64,000 bases of DNA from UBA6912 sp963792895 (GTDB taxonomy: Bacteria > Actinomycetota > Acidimicrobiia > Spongiisociales > UBA5794): NCBI GenBank assembly GCA_963792895.1, contig CAWBYA010000004.1, positions 372,001 to 436,000 of the forward strand, given 5' to 3'. This document shows positions 1 through 7,518 of this stretch, in pieces. Every line of letters starts with the position of its first letter. The first letter of the stretch is position 1. The position numbers and the translations under genes were made by a program. A model generated the notes under the pieces. The model saw nothing but the letters and a program-made list of their open reading frames with translations, ran no database searches and was not told the DNA's origin.

Positions 1-161
1 ACGCGGTTCGGCAGCAGTCCATGCAGCCCGAGCTCGGTCCGGTCCTCGTAGGTGAAGACCGTGCCGCGGTTGATCAACCCGTCCGCCAGCACCGCCTGGC
101 CCCGCTCGGTGACGTCTACGGTGAAGGTTCCGTCGGTGCTGCGCCTGAAGCGGTCTTTCAT
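1..161 (-). CDS. NAD-dependent malic enzyme, N-terminal fragment
   Basis: Only the first 53 codons are present; the gene runs off the left edge. Read leftward from an ATG at 161 it gives MKDRFRRSTDGTF and then a GTVFTYEDR-x4-LGLHGLLP stretch. That segment is the N-terminal signature of malic enzymes (oxidative decarboxylation of malate to pyruvate). GGAGGG lies 3 bases upstream of the ATG (164-170). It is transcribed divergently from the secreted-protein gene at 327. The family assignment rests on this short N-terminus alone, so cofactor preference is not established. Confidence 0.75.
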   Translation of the reverse strand, partial: MKDRFRRSTDGTFTVDVTERGQAVLADGLINRGTVFTYEDRTELGLHGLLPNR

Positions 162-326
162 CTGCCCTCCGGTCGGTGACCTCCGCACGGTACGTCGCCG
201 ACCCGGGCGGAGAAAGGGTCGTGTGGCGTGAAGTGGAGCGACGAACGGGCCGCTCGACCGATTGCGCATCTTGGCTCCTGGGGTAGCCTCGGAGAGTCAG
301 TCAGGGGTACTCAAGTGGGAGCTCGC

Positions 327-1070
327 ATGATTCGCAGGATTCGACTCGTGGCCGTCGTCGCGCTCGTAGCGCTCCTTGCGGGATCGAGCCTGGCCTGGGC
401 GGCCACCGACGATGCCGACGACTCGGATGAGCCGGCCACGCTCTTCACCTTCGGCTACGACGTCGCCAATCACCTCCTCGTCACGGGAATCCATACTGTC
501 GAGACCGTCGATTGCACGCTCGAAGGATCCTTTGACGTCGGATACGGCTCAGCGGTCGACGATGCGATCCCCATAGAGTCACTTGACGGCGAAGACGGCC
601 CCGTCGAGTTCGGCCCTGCTCCAGGCGCAATGGACGCCGACCCGATCCCCTACGTCGACGACGCCAACCCGTGCACACTCGAGGCGATCGTCGTCGCGGG
701 CCCGAACGGCCAGGTCAACCACGGGCAGGTCGTGAGCGCCTTCAGCCAAGCCCTGGATATCGCCGGCAAAGGCTGCGTCATGCGCTGGATCGCCAAGTCT
801 GGGTTCGGCAAGGCCGACCAGCAGGTGCAGACTCATGAGGTCGATCCCGTGTTTGCGCCGACGGACAGTGGGATGATCGATCTCATGACCGTGATGACCG
901 CCTGCAAGACGGATGGGGACGACGACGAGGGCAGCGTTGCCGACATCGATGACGGCGACACCACCGCGGCCACCGATGCCAAACCCGACAAGGTCAAGAA
1001 GGACAAGCCAGGCAAGCCCGAGTCCCCTGGGAATTCGGCGAACGCCCCAGGTCACAACAAAGACGGGTGA
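327..1070 (+). CDS. Secreted protein of unknown function with acidic and Lys/Pro-rich tail
   Basis: A 247-residue protein. The start at 327 is chosen because it gives a textbook signal peptide (Arg-rich n-region, VALVALLAG core, SLAWA-A cleavage site near residue 25) and has a GGGAG upstream; an in-frame ATG at 228 would bury the signal. The mature part is acidic, holds four spaced cysteines that could pair (VDCTLEG, NPCTLEA, GKGCVMR, TACKTD), and ends in an Asp-rich linker followed by a Lys/Pro/Gly/Asn tail. I recognise no enzyme motif. The basic, low-complexity end could bind the envelope, but this is a guess. Confidence 0.6.
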   Translation: MIRRIRLVAVVALVALLAGSSLAWAATDDADDSDEPATLFTFGYDVANHLLVTGIHTVETVDCTLEGSFDVGYGSAVDDAIPIESLDGEDGPVEFGPAPGAMDADPIPYVDDANPCTLEAIVVAGPNGQVNHGQVVSAFSQALDIAGKGCVMRWIAKSGFGKADQQVQTHEVDPVFAPTDSGMIDLMTVMTACKTDGDDDEGSVADIDDGDTTAATDAKPDKVKKDKPGKPESPGNSANAPGHNKDG

Positions 1071-1260
1071 GACCTGCGTCGGGCAGCGAGCGGTCCGTCA
1101 TCTGCCCGAATCGGCTGCCGGCGCAGCGTGAACGCACGGGGGCCCGCCGTCGCCCCGACGCCGATCACGGTCGTAGAGCGTGTCAAGAAGGTGTTTGGCC
1201 CACCCGCACCAGTGACCCGGTATGTGTGGGGCCGCTGAGACATCAGCCAAGGCGCTGGGC

Positions 1261-1932
1261 TCAGCCCACGTCGAGGTCGACAACCAGGGCGAGGTGGTCG
1301 GCGCCAGGGACCTCGACCGTTGCGGTATGCAGGGGGCGTACACCCGCCACGAGGGCGTGGTCGATGCGCAGCAGCGGCGGGGTCCTCGCTTGGAAGCGCC
1401 ACGTCCTCGCTGTGGTGCCGGTCACCACGGCGGCGTCGTCGAGGCGCCTCCGCAGCCGCCGATAGGCCGGCCACGCAGGTGAGGCGTTGAAGTCGCCGAC
1501 CACGACGGCGGCTCCGAGGCTTGCATCGAGGTGCGTTTCGAGCGAACCAAGCTGACGGCTGCGGACGATCGCCGCGCGCCACCAGGGCCAGTCGATGGGG
1601 TTGGCGAGGTGGAGGGTGATGATCTCGACACTCGACAGCATCCCCGGCCACGCCTCGGCGCGGAGCATCGCCACCCAGCCGGCTCGATAGGGCATCGGCA
1701 GGCGGGTGAACGCGGCGCTGCGCGTCGTTGCGACGCCGGTGCCGAGTGTCTCGTGGTGCGGCGCCAACCCGTGGTACGCGAAGTGGTCGGCGATGACACC
1801 AGCGTTGGCGTGCTGGAGCTCCTGAACGGCGAGCACGTCCGGCTGCTGCTCCTCGAGAACTCGCCGTAGCCCTGCAGGGTCGGAGTTGCCGCCCCACAGG
1901 TTGGCGGTCATGACGCGGAGCGTGGTGGTCAC
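1261..1932 (-). CDS. Endonuclease/exonuclease/phosphatase (EEP) family hydrolase
   Basis: A 223-residue protein with the EEP fold motifs in order: TANLW near residue 10 (metal-binding Asn), DVLAVQEL with Glu38, VVGDFNASP (catalytic Asp/Asn), RIDHAL and a terminal ADHLALVVDL (catalytic His). The family cleaves phosphodiester or phosphomonoester bonds in nucleic acids, sphingomyelin or inositol phosphates; substrate cannot be read here. No signal peptide is visible, so it is probably cytoplasmic. The GTG start at 1932 lies directly 7 bases after a TAGGCT box, so the message is probably leaderless. Confidence 0.8.
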   Translation of the reverse strand: MTTTLRVMTANLWGGNSDPAGLRRVLEEQQPDVLAVQELQHANAGVIADHFAYHGLAPHHETLGTGVATTRSAAFTRLPMPYRAGWVAMLRAEAWPGMLSSVEIITLHLANPIDWPWWRAAIVRSRQLGSLETHLDASLGAAVVVGDFNASPAWPAYRRLRRRLDDAAVVTGTTARTWRFQARTPPLLRIDHALVAGVRPLHTATVEVPGADHLALVVDLDVG

Positions 1933-1938
1933 GGGCGG

Positions 1939-1944
1939 AGCCTA
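1939..1944 (-). promoter_or_regulatory. -10 box of leaderless EEP gene
   Basis: TAGGCT on the minus strand, followed by six bases and then the GTG start at 1932, placing the predicted transcription start on the start codon. Confidence 0.6.
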
Positions 1945-2012
1945 TCGGGGATGACGGGGTGCCGATTCGCCGTACCGCTAGGGTGAGTGCCGACCAGAGG
2001 GCGAGGTGACGC

Positions 2013-2423
2013 GTGCGATTGACGACGGCGATGCTCGCCGATGCCGCCCAGGTGCAGGGCGGGAAGCTCTACATCCTCGGCGGCGGTTTCGAGACGATCC
2101 GGGCGCGGTCCGTGCCCGTGATCCACCGCAACGTGAACCTGGCCTTGATCGTCGAGGTTGGGCCGGATGAGCGCAATCAGGACCTGGACATCGTGATCGA
2201 CCTCATCGACGAGGACGGCAAGGCGATGGGGGTACAAGCCAAGGGTCGGCTGCGGGTCAAGGACCAGCCGAACATACCCCCGGGTGCAGCCAGCGTCGTG
2301 CCGCTCGTCAGCCCGTTCTACAACGTGCGCTTCCCTGAAGCGAAGGGCTATACGTTCGTGGTCCGCCACGAAGAGCACGAGCTCGGCAGGGTGCGGCTGC
2401 GTGTGGTCGAGGTGCCGGCGTGA
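2013..2423 (+). CDS. Conserved hypothetical protein, DUF6941-like
   Basis: A 136-residue soluble protein. The N-terminus, M-x5-MLADAAQVQGGKLYILGGG, is typical of a small conserved family of about 130 residues that I recall as DUF6941; its function is unknown. The rest is predicted beta-rich (alternating LALIVEV, DIVIDLID, GRVRLRVVEV strands). GTG start at 2013 with GAGGTGAC two bases upstream. The stop overlaps the start of pgsA by four bases, so the two are translationally coupled. Confidence 0.7.
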   Translation: MRLTTAMLADAAQVQGGKLYILGGGFETIRARSVPVIHRNVNLALIVEVGPDERNQDLDIVIDLIDEDGKAMGVQAKGRLRVKDQPNIPPGAASVVPLVSPFYNVRFPEAKGYTFVVRHEEHELGRVRLRVVEVPA

Positions 2424-2998
2424 CGACCGAGGACACCGCCAGCTCGGCGATCCTCACCATCCCGAACATCGTGTCGCTGGTGAGGCTGGCAATGGTCCCG
2501 GTGTTCCTCTGGCTCCTGCTCGGCCGCGACCAAGTAGCTGGTGCCGGATGGCTGCTCGGCCTCATCGGGGCCACCGACTGGGTCGACGGCTATCTCGCCC
2601 GGCGTCTCGGTCAGGTGAGCGAGTTCGGCAAGCTGCTCGACCCGGTCGCAGACCGGCTGGCAGTCGTCGCTGCGCTGATCGGCGGCCTGATCGCAGGTGT
2701 GCTACCCGCGTGGTTCGTCTGGGCGTTGCTCGTCCGAGAGGCGCTCATCGCTGTCGGCGCCGCCTACCTGGGGGCGCAGGCCGGTAAGAAACTCGCCGTG
2801 AGACCGCTCGGGAAGCTCTCCACTCTCATGCTGTACGCCGCCATCGCATGGCTGTTCGTCGGCATCGGCACACCGTTTCGCCCGCTCGAGGTCCTCGCCT
2901 GGGTCGTCGGCGTTCCCGGGTTGGTCCTCTACTGGGTGGTGGGGTTCCAGTATTTTGCGGACGCGCGCGCCGTGATGACGGCTCGGGACCCGGGCTGA
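2420..2998 (+). CDS. pgsA: CDP-alcohol phosphatidyltransferase (PgsA-type)
   Basis: A 192-residue integral membrane enzyme. The CDP-alcohol motif is complete: D53, D56-G57-x2-A60-R61-x8-G70-x3-D74-x3-D78, with about five to six hydrophobic helices around it. The family transfers a phosphatidyl group from CDP-diacylglycerol to an alcohol such as glycerol-3-phosphate in the inner membrane. The position upstream of gcvH and the FHA gene parallels pgsA2 of mycobacteria. GTG start overlaps the preceding stop (GTGA). Acceptor (glycerol-P, inositol-P or other) is not decidable from sequence. Confidence 0.85.
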   Translation: MTTEDTASSAILTIPNIVSLVRLAMVPVFLWLLLGRDQVAGAGWLLGLIGATDWVDGYLARRLGQVSEFGKLLDPVADRLAVVAALIGGLIAGVLPAWFVWALLVREALIAVGAAYLGAQAGKKLAVRPLGKLSTLMLYAAIAWLFVGIGTPFRPLEVLAWVVGVPGLVLYWVVGFQYFADARAVMTARDPG

Positions 2999-3159
2999 GT
3001 CGGGTTCTCGGCGCTCAACACGACGGTGCTGGGCGGACGCCCACCGAGGAACCGCCGGCGTGCCACGACAACAGCGCAACGACCCCGGAGCCGCGCTCAG
3101 CTCCTCCTTTCTCCCTCTCTGGAGCGGTAAGCTCCCGGCGAGCAATCACAGGAGCGATC

Positions 3160-3543
3160 GTGCAGATACCTCAGGACCTTCGCTACGCCGAGAACCACGA
3201 GTGGGCTCGCATCGAGGACGACGCCGCCGTCCGCGTCGGGATCACCGACTACGCGCAAGACTCGCTCGGCGACATCGTCTTCGTCGACCTCCCAGAGCCG
3301 GGGAGGACGGTCACCGCCGGCGAGGCGTTCGGCGAGGTCGAGTCGACGAAGTCGGTCTCCGACGTCTACGCACCGGTTGCCGGCACCATCGAAGCCGTGA
3401 ACGAGGCGTTGGCCGACACGCCAGAGTTGGTGAACTCGGACCCGTACGGTGACGGTTGGTTCATCGTCATCCGCAGCGATGACGTTGGTGCGCTCGACGG
3501 GCTGATGGACGCTGCGGCGTACGAGAAGCACACCGCCGAGTAG
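3160..3543 (+). CDS. gcvH: Glycine cleavage system H protein
   Basis: A 127-residue protein, the normal GcvH length. Residues 10-70 carry the lipoyl-domain signature ending in GEVESTKSVSDVYAPVAG, with Lys64 as the lipoylation site; the C-terminus has NSDPYGDGW. H protein shuttles the aminomethyl group between GcvP, GcvT and lipoamide dehydrogenase. The GTG at 3160 is chosen over longer upstream starts because AGGAG lies 5 bases before it and homologues begin at this point. GcvT is 4.5 kb downstream in the same direction, GcvP is not in the window. Confidence 0.95.
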   Translation: MQIPQDLRYAENHEWARIEDDAAVRVGITDYAQDSLGDIVFVDLPEPGRTVTAGEAFGEVESTKSVSDVYAPVAGTIEAVNEALADTPELVNSDPYGDGWFIVIRSDDVGALDGLMDAAAYEKHTAE

Positions 3544-3549
3544 ACGCTC

Positions 3550-3591
3550 ACGGGACGGCGATCGTCGCTTCGGGCGGCGCCCGTCTCCCGT
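3550..3591 (+). terminator. Possible terminator hairpin after gcvH
   Basis: ACGGGA-CGG at 3550-3558 can pair with CCG-TC-TCCCGT at 3581-3591 (nine pairs with a two-base bulge), seven bases after the gcvH stop. There is no U-run, so a rho-independent role is uncertain; it also just precedes the FHA promoter. Confidence 0.3.
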
Positions 3592-3598
3592 CACCAAG

Positions 3599-3632
3599 CC
3601 TCAACCTGACGTTGAGGTTTGTCGGCTACGAT
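3599..3632 (+). promoter_or_regulatory. Palindromic operator plus -10 box of the FHA-merR operon
   Basis: CCTCAACCTGACGTTGAGG (3599-3617) is a perfect 7-base inverted repeat around a 5-base spacer, 19 bp in all, the usual size of a MerR-family operator. TACGAT at 3627-3632 follows as -10 and is exactly 6 bases ahead of the ATG at 3639, so the transcript is predicted leaderless. The palindrome covers the -35 position. The obvious candidate ligand is the MerR protein encoded second in this operon (4068-4766), i.e. autoregulation. Confidence 0.65.
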
Positions 3633-3638
3633 GGCGCG

Positions 3639-4058
3639 ATGAACGACCGCGCAGGTGACCCCGACGCCGTCCCGCTCGAGGAGAGCGATCCCACGATCGT
3701 CTACCGCCCTGAGGCCGAGCCCGGCGAGGCGGCGCCTTCGGATCAGCGGCTGACGGGTGCATTCAGGTACGCCCTCGTCGTTGAGCGAGGACCTCGAGCC
3801 GGCCTGGCCTTCGTGCTCGGTGAAGGCGAGACGGTCGCAGGACGGGCCGAAGACGTGGACATCTTCCTGGGAGACGTCACTGTCTCGCGCGAGCACGTCA
3901 GGTTCACTGTGGACGGCCGCGGCCTCCGCCTCGACGATCTCGGCTCGACAAACGGAACCTACGTCAATCTCGAGCGCATGGAGAGCGCGGTCCTCCAGCC
4001 GGGCGACGAGGTGATCATCGGGAAGTTCCACCTCGTGGTCACCGTCGGGAACGCCTGA
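3639..4058 (+). CDS. garA: FHA-domain signalling protein, GarA-like
   Basis: A 139-residue protein: an acidic N-terminal tail carrying SDPTIVYRPE (about residues 17-26), where GarA has its kinase-phosphorylated Thr, then an FHA domain from about residue 50 with the phosphothreonine-binding residues of the TVSREHV and DLGSTNGTYVN motifs. In mycobacteria and corynebacteria GarA/OdhI binds and inhibits 2-oxoglutarate dehydrogenase until Ser/Thr kinases phosphorylate the tail. Synteny (gcvH before, merR after) supports orthology. The ATG at 3639 is chosen because the -10 box is 6 bases upstream; the alternative at 3612 would lie inside the operator. Confidence 0.85.
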   Translation: MNDRAGDPDAVPLEESDPTIVYRPEAEPGEAAPSDQRLTGAFRYALVVERGPRAGLAFVLGEGETVAGRAEDVDIFLGDVTVSREHVRFTVDGRGLRLDDLGSTNGTYVNLERMESAVLQPGDEVIIGKFHLVVTVGNA

Positions 4059-4067
4059 GGCATCGAG

Positions 4068-4766
4068 GTGGCCGCCTACCGGAGAGAGCACAGCATCGGC
4101 GAGGTGATCGCGATGCTGCAAGACGAGTTTCCCGATGTCACCATCTCCAAGGTGCGCTTTCTCGAGGGTCAAGGCCTCATCGAGCCACGGCGTAGCGCCG
4201 CCGGGTATCGCATGTTCGACGACGACGACGTACGGAGGCTCCAATACATCCTGCGCGAACAGCGTGACCACTTCCTGCCGCTCAAGGTCATCAAGTCGAA
4301 GCTGACTGCGTGGGAACGGGGCGAAACGGTACGAGCCCGTCCGGAGAGTGGCCCGCCACCCGAGTCGTACTTCGGCTCTTCTGGGGTGTCGCTGAGCCTC
4401 GATGAGCTGAGTCGGGCTGCCGGACTGACCAAGCGCCAGATCGAGGAGCTCGTGTCCAACGGGGTGCTGGAACCACTCGAGTTCCCGGATCGTACGCTGG
4501 TGTTTCGCGACGAGGACCTCACGATCGCTCGCGCCGCCAACCGTCTGCTCACCCAGGGCCTCGAAGCCCGCCACTTGCGCACGATGCGTATTGCCGCGGA
4601 TCGTGAGGTCGACCTCCTCGGCCAGCTGGTGACACCTCTGGTGCGACACCGCAACCCGGAGAATCGCCGGAAGGCGGCGGAGATGCTCGCCGACTGCGCC
4701 CAGGCCGGGGCTCAGCTCCAAGAGGCGATTGTGCGCGGCCGGTTGCGGCGACTGCTCGAAGGCTGA
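4068..4766 (+). CDS. ftsR: MerR-family regulator, FtsR-like
   Basis: A 232-residue regulator. Residues 8-60 form the winged helix (IGEVIAMLQDEFPDVTISKVRFLE, then GLIEPRR-x3-GYR-x7-RRLQYIL). A linker and a second helical segment (LSLDELSRAAGLTKRQIEELVSNGVLEP) follow, as in mycobacterial Rv1828 and corynebacterial FtsR, which control ftsZ and cell division. GTG start, 9 bases after the FHA stop, same operon. It is likely to bind the 19-bp palindrome upstream of the FHA gene. The effector, if any, is unknown. Confidence 0.85.
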   Translation: MAAYRREHSIGEVIAMLQDEFPDVTISKVRFLEGQGLIEPRRSAAGYRMFDDDDVRRLQYILREQRDHFLPLKVIKSKLTAWERGETVRARPESGPPPESYFGSSGVSLSLDELSRAAGLTKRQIEELVSNGVLEPLEFPDRTLVFRDEDLTIARAANRLLTQGLEARHLRTMRIAADREVDLLGQLVTPLVRHRNPENRRKAAEMLADCAQAGAQLQEAIVRGRLRRLLEG

Positions 4767-5809
4767 TGGGAACCTTCTCGTCGTGGGTCGTTGCTGCCGT
4801 GGTCACGCTCGGCGTCATCGTCCCGCCAACGCCCGTTCCGGTGACGTCGCCGCATCCTGAGCCGCCCGAGCTGACTGCAGCGAGTTGGGTGCTGTACGAC
4901 GCTACGGGCGACGTCGTGCTGGCCGAGCACGATGCCGACGTATCGCGGGCCATGGCATCGGTCACGAAGGTCATGACTGCGATCGTCGTCCGCGACCACG
5001 CTGATCTCGACGACCGGGTCCGCATCTCGGAGAACGCCGCAGCGACGGGCGAGTCTGAGGTCGGGCTCGTGCCGGGAGAGCGGTGGACCGTCCGGGATCT
5101 CCTGTTCGCGCTCCTCGTGAGGTCGGCGAACGACGCCGCAGTGGCGCTGGCCGAGCACGTCGGGGGGTCGGTCGAAGGGTTTGCGGAGCTGATGAACGCA
5201 AAGGCGGCCGAGCTCGGGCTCACGGAATCCGCTTTCGTCAACCCGCACGGCCTCGACGAAGAAGGGCACTACTCATCGGCGCGAGACCTGGCGGTGATGG
5301 GTCGGGTCCTGCTACAAGACGACGTGCTCGCCGAGATGGTGCGGACCCGCCTCGTGATGTTCAAGCCCGCACCGGACGGCTCAGCCCGCACCGTCGGGAA
5401 CACGAATCGGCTGCTCCGTGAGTACCCGGGCATCGCGGGCGTGAAGACGGGCTTCACCGGGCGGGCTGGGAAGGTACTCATCTCCGCCCTCGAAACCCCC
5501 GAGCGACTGCTGATCGGTGTCGTCATGGGCTCGGACGACCACTTCGCCGACAGTCGTGAGCTGCTCGATTACGGCGAGCGCCTCGTCACGTTCGAGGACA
5601 GATGGCGCCGTCCGCTGCTGCTCGAGCAGGGCGGCGCCGGGCTCGGAGACCCTTCGCTGGACGAGGCCACGCGAGCTCGGCTGCTCGCCGTGCCACCCCT
5701 ACCTGCAGCCGGAGGGCCGTTCACCGAGCTGCGAGCCACCGCTGCGGGCGCCGAGCTCGAACAGCGTCTGCGCGACCTGCTTCCGGTCGTGCTCGGCGGG
5801 AGCGGATGA
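4766..5809 (+). CDS. D-alanyl-D-alanine carboxypeptidase (S11 family)
   Basis: A 347-residue penicillin-binding protein: signal sequence or N-anchor at 1-26, then the three serine-peptidase motifs S65-V-T-K68, S120-A-N122 and K227-T-G229 at normal spacing. It trims the terminal D-Ala from peptidoglycan pentapeptides outside the membrane. ATG overlaps the merR stop (TGATG), and its own stop overlaps hpt (ATGA), so it is embedded in the regulatory operon. This dac-hpt pair is an insertion relative to the mycobacterial gene order. No C-terminal membrane helix typical of PBP5 is evident. Confidence 0.9.
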   Translation: MGTFSSWVVAAVVTLGVIVPPTPVPVTSPHPEPPELTAASWVLYDATGDVVLAEHDADVSRAMASVTKVMTAIVVRDHADLDDRVRISENAAATGESEVGLVPGERWTVRDLLFALLVRSANDAAVALAEHVGGSVEGFAELMNAKAAELGLTESAFVNPHGLDEEGHYSSARDLAVMGRVLLQDDVLAEMVRTRLVMFKPAPDGSARTVGNTNRLLREYPGIAGVKTGFTGRAGKVLISALETPERLLIGVVMGSDDHFADSRELLDYGERLVTFEDRWRRPLLLEQGGAGLGDPSLDEATRARLLAVPPLPAAGGPFTELRATAAGAELEQRLRDLLPVVLGGSG

Positions 5810-6399
5810 GCTCCGGACCGTTCATCGAAGTGGTGCCCGAGGCCCAACTCCGGCAGAGGGTCGGACAGCTCGGTGCCGAGATCGCGGCTGACTACGAGAG
5901 CAAATCCCCAGTGTTCGTTGGGGTCTTGAAGGGCTCGATGGTGTTCCTCGCCGACCTCGTGCGCAGCGTTCCGATCAACGCCGAGGTGGAGTTCCTGTCC
6001 CTGACACGCTTCGGGCGCGATGGCCGGGTCAACATCGCCATGGACACGGTGGTGCCGCTGGAGGGGCGCCACGTGATTGTGGTGGAGGACATCGTGGATA
6101 CCGGCCTGACGCTGACGACGTTGCGCCGGCTGCTCGAAGCCCGCAACGTCGCCAGCTTGCGAACCGTGGCGCTCGTCGACAAGGCGACACGGCGAATCGT
6201 CGACGTTCCCATCGAGTACCGAGGCTTCGAGGTCGGCGACGAGTTTCTCCTCGGGTACGGGTTGGATTGGAGCGGGACGTATCGGAACGTACGGTCGTTG
6301 TGGGCCGTGATGGACCTCCCTGCCCTCACCGAGGATCGGCTTGCGTTTGCCGCCGAGGCCTACCGCCGCAGCCCACGCGCCGCCGATTCGGTGCAGTGA
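5806..6399 (+). CDS. hpt: Hypoxanthine-guanine phosphoribosyltransferase
   Basis: A 197-residue purine salvage enzyme forming IMP or GMP from the base and PRPP. The PRPP loop VVVEDIVDTGLTL (E94, D95, D98) and the early VGVLKGSMVFLADL region (residues 38-52) are diagnostic of the HPRT type I family; VALVDKATRR is the base-contact segment and GLDW-x6-RN lies near the end. ATG at 5806 overlaps the preceding stop by four bases; longer in-frame starts would read through the carboxypeptidase gene. It is slightly longer at its C-terminus than typical 180-residue enzymes. Confidence 0.95.
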   Translation: MSSGPFIEVVPEAQLRQRVGQLGAEIAADYESKSPVFVGVLKGSMVFLADLVRSVPINAEVEFLSLTRFGRDGRVNIAMDTVVPLEGRHVIVVEDIVDTGLTLTTLRRLLEARNVASLRTVALVDKATRRIVDVPIEYRGFEVGDEFLLGYGLDWSGTYRNVRSLWAVMDLPALTEDRLAFAAEAYRRSPRAADSVQ

Positions 6400-6405
6400 T
6401 AGGCT
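6400..6405 (+). promoter_or_regulatory. -10 box of leaderless DUF151 gene
   Basis: TAGGCT straddles the hpt stop and lies 6 bases before the ATG at 6412, indicating an internal promoter giving a leaderless message. Confidence 0.6.
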
Positions 6406-6411
6406 GACCTC

Positions 6412-6900
6412 ATGAGCGACCCGGTGCCAATGGAGCTGGTCGGAGTGCGGTTGGAACTGCCGACGAAGACACCGATCTTGCTGTTGCGAGAGGTCGGCGG
6501 CACCCGATATCTCCCGATATGGATAGGTACCACCGAGGCCACGGCAATAGCCTTGGCACTCGAGGGCGTCGAGCCGCAGCGGCCGCTCACTCACGATCTG
6601 TTGAAGCTCGTGACGGAGTCGCTCGGGGCTTCCGTCGACCGTGTTGTCGTCACCGAGCTCACCGAAGGGACTTTCTTCGCCGATCTCGTGATGGTGCGCG
6701 ACGGCGAGGAGTTCCATGTGTCGTCACGGCCCTCTGACGCCATCGCCCTCGCCGCCCGCACCGCATCACCGGTGTTTGCGGCCCGCACCGTGCTCGACGA
6801 GGTGGGCGTCGAGATCCAGGATGCGACCGAGGAAGAGGAGATCGAGCGCTTTCGTGAGTTCCTCGATGAAGTCAGCCCCGAGGACTTCACGGCCGAATAG
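6412..6900 (+). CDS. DUF151 bifunctional nuclease family protein
   Basis: A 162-residue protein with the DUF151 core: LLLREVGGTRYLPIWIG near residue 25, EATAIALALEG, RPLTHDLL and SSRPSDAIALAAR. The founding plant member has DNase/RNase activity; bacterial members, including Rv1829 in the equivalent place in mycobacteria, are little studied. The acidic C-terminal tail (EEEEIERFREFLDEVSPEDF) resembles relatives. It has its own predicted leaderless promoter and precedes the second MerR gene, as in mycobacteria. Confidence 0.9.
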   Translation: MSDPVPMELVGVRLELPTKTPILLLREVGGTRYLPIWIGTTEATAIALALEGVEPQRPLTHDLLKLVTESLGASVDRVVVTELTEGTFFADLVMVRDGEEFHVSSRPSDAIALAARTASPVFAARTVLDEVGVEIQDATEEEEIERFREFLDEVSPEDFTAE

Positions 6901-6910
6901 GCCGCTCGCG

Positions 6911-6960
6911 GAGTTGTCCACATTTGGTTGTTGACAACTCTCCTCGGCGATCCCTAGTTT
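6911..6960 (+). promoter_or_regulatory. Promoter with overlapping inverted repeat ahead of second merR
   Basis: TTGACA (6931-6936) and TAGTTT (6955-6960) with an 18-base spacer form the best sigma70-type promoter in the window. GAGTTGTC (6911-6918) and GACAACTC (6933-6940) are perfect 8-base inverted arms around 14 bases; the right arm covers the -35 box. This is a plausible repressor site, perhaps for the downstream MerR protein itself. A simple hairpin terminator for the preceding gene is an alternative but the arms are not GC-rich and no U-run follows. Confidence 0.55.
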
Positions 6961-6964
6961 CACT

Positions 6965-7007
6965 CTCGTAGTTCGGCGGGCGGAATTACGTCGGTGTAAG
7001 CTACGAG
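6965..7007 (+). repeat. Second inverted repeat in merR leader
   Basis: CTCGTAG (6965-6971) and CTACGAG (7001-7007) are perfect 7-base inverted arms separated by 29 bases, lying between the promoter and the ribosome-binding site of the merR gene. It could be an operator half-site pair or an mRNA leader stem; a chance repeat is not excluded. Confidence 0.35.
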
Positions 7008-7026
7008 AACGAACAGGAGGCCAGCT

Positions 7027-7518
7027 GTGCAGGAGCACGTTGTCGACGCCGAGGTCACGATCGATGGCTACCGGGCACCCCAAGTGTGCAATCTGGTGGG
7101 CATCAGCTACCGACAGCTCGACTACTGGGCGCGAACCGGCCTGATTCGACCTTCTGTTCAGGGTGCGCGCGGCTCTGGTACGCAGCGCCTCTATTCCTTC
7201 ACGGACATCGTCCAGCTCAAAGTGGTGAAACGGCTGCTTGATGCTGGGATGAGCCTCAAGCGCATCCGCAGCGCGATGGACATCTTGCGGGCGCAGCTCG
7301 ACAGTGATGCCCCATTGGCAGACGTCACGCTGCTTTCGGACGGGACGACGATCTATGCGGCCCACAGCCCGGACGAGGTCGTGGACGTCTTTCGTCGTGG
7401 CCAAGGCGTGTTCGGGATTGCTGTAGGTCCGGTCCAAGAGGAGCTCGAAGGCGAGATCCTGCGCCTCTTTCCCGAGCCCGGTGACGGGTCAGCGACTGCG
7501 GAGGCACACGCCAACTGA
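7027..7518 (+). CDS. MerR-family regulator, Rv1830-like
   Basis: A 163-residue regulator. Residues 11-75 are a MerR winged helix (GYRAPQVCNLVGISYRQLDYW, GLIRPS, GSGTQRLYSFTDIVQLKVVKRLL), followed by a short helical and mixed C-terminal part without Cys metal-site residues. It corresponds in sequence type and place to mycobacterial Rv1830 (ResR/McdR), linked to growth and division timing. GTG start with CAGGAGG 6 bases upstream. The leader carries a strong promoter and two inverted repeats, so autoregulation is likely. Confidence 0.85.
   Translation: MQEHVVDAEVTIDGYRAPQVCNLVGISYRQLDYWARTGLIRPSVQGARGSGTQRLYSFTDIVQLKVVKRLLDAGMSLKRIRSAMDILRAQLDSDAPLADVTLLSDGTTIYAAHSPDEVVDVFRRGQGVFGIAVGPVQEELEGEILRLFPEPGDGSATAEAHAN

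Noticed and set aside
1071..1260. Possible small gene in the 190-base gap after the secreted protein
   Set aside because: Only Arg/Pro-rich short frames without ribosome sites; nothing supportable.
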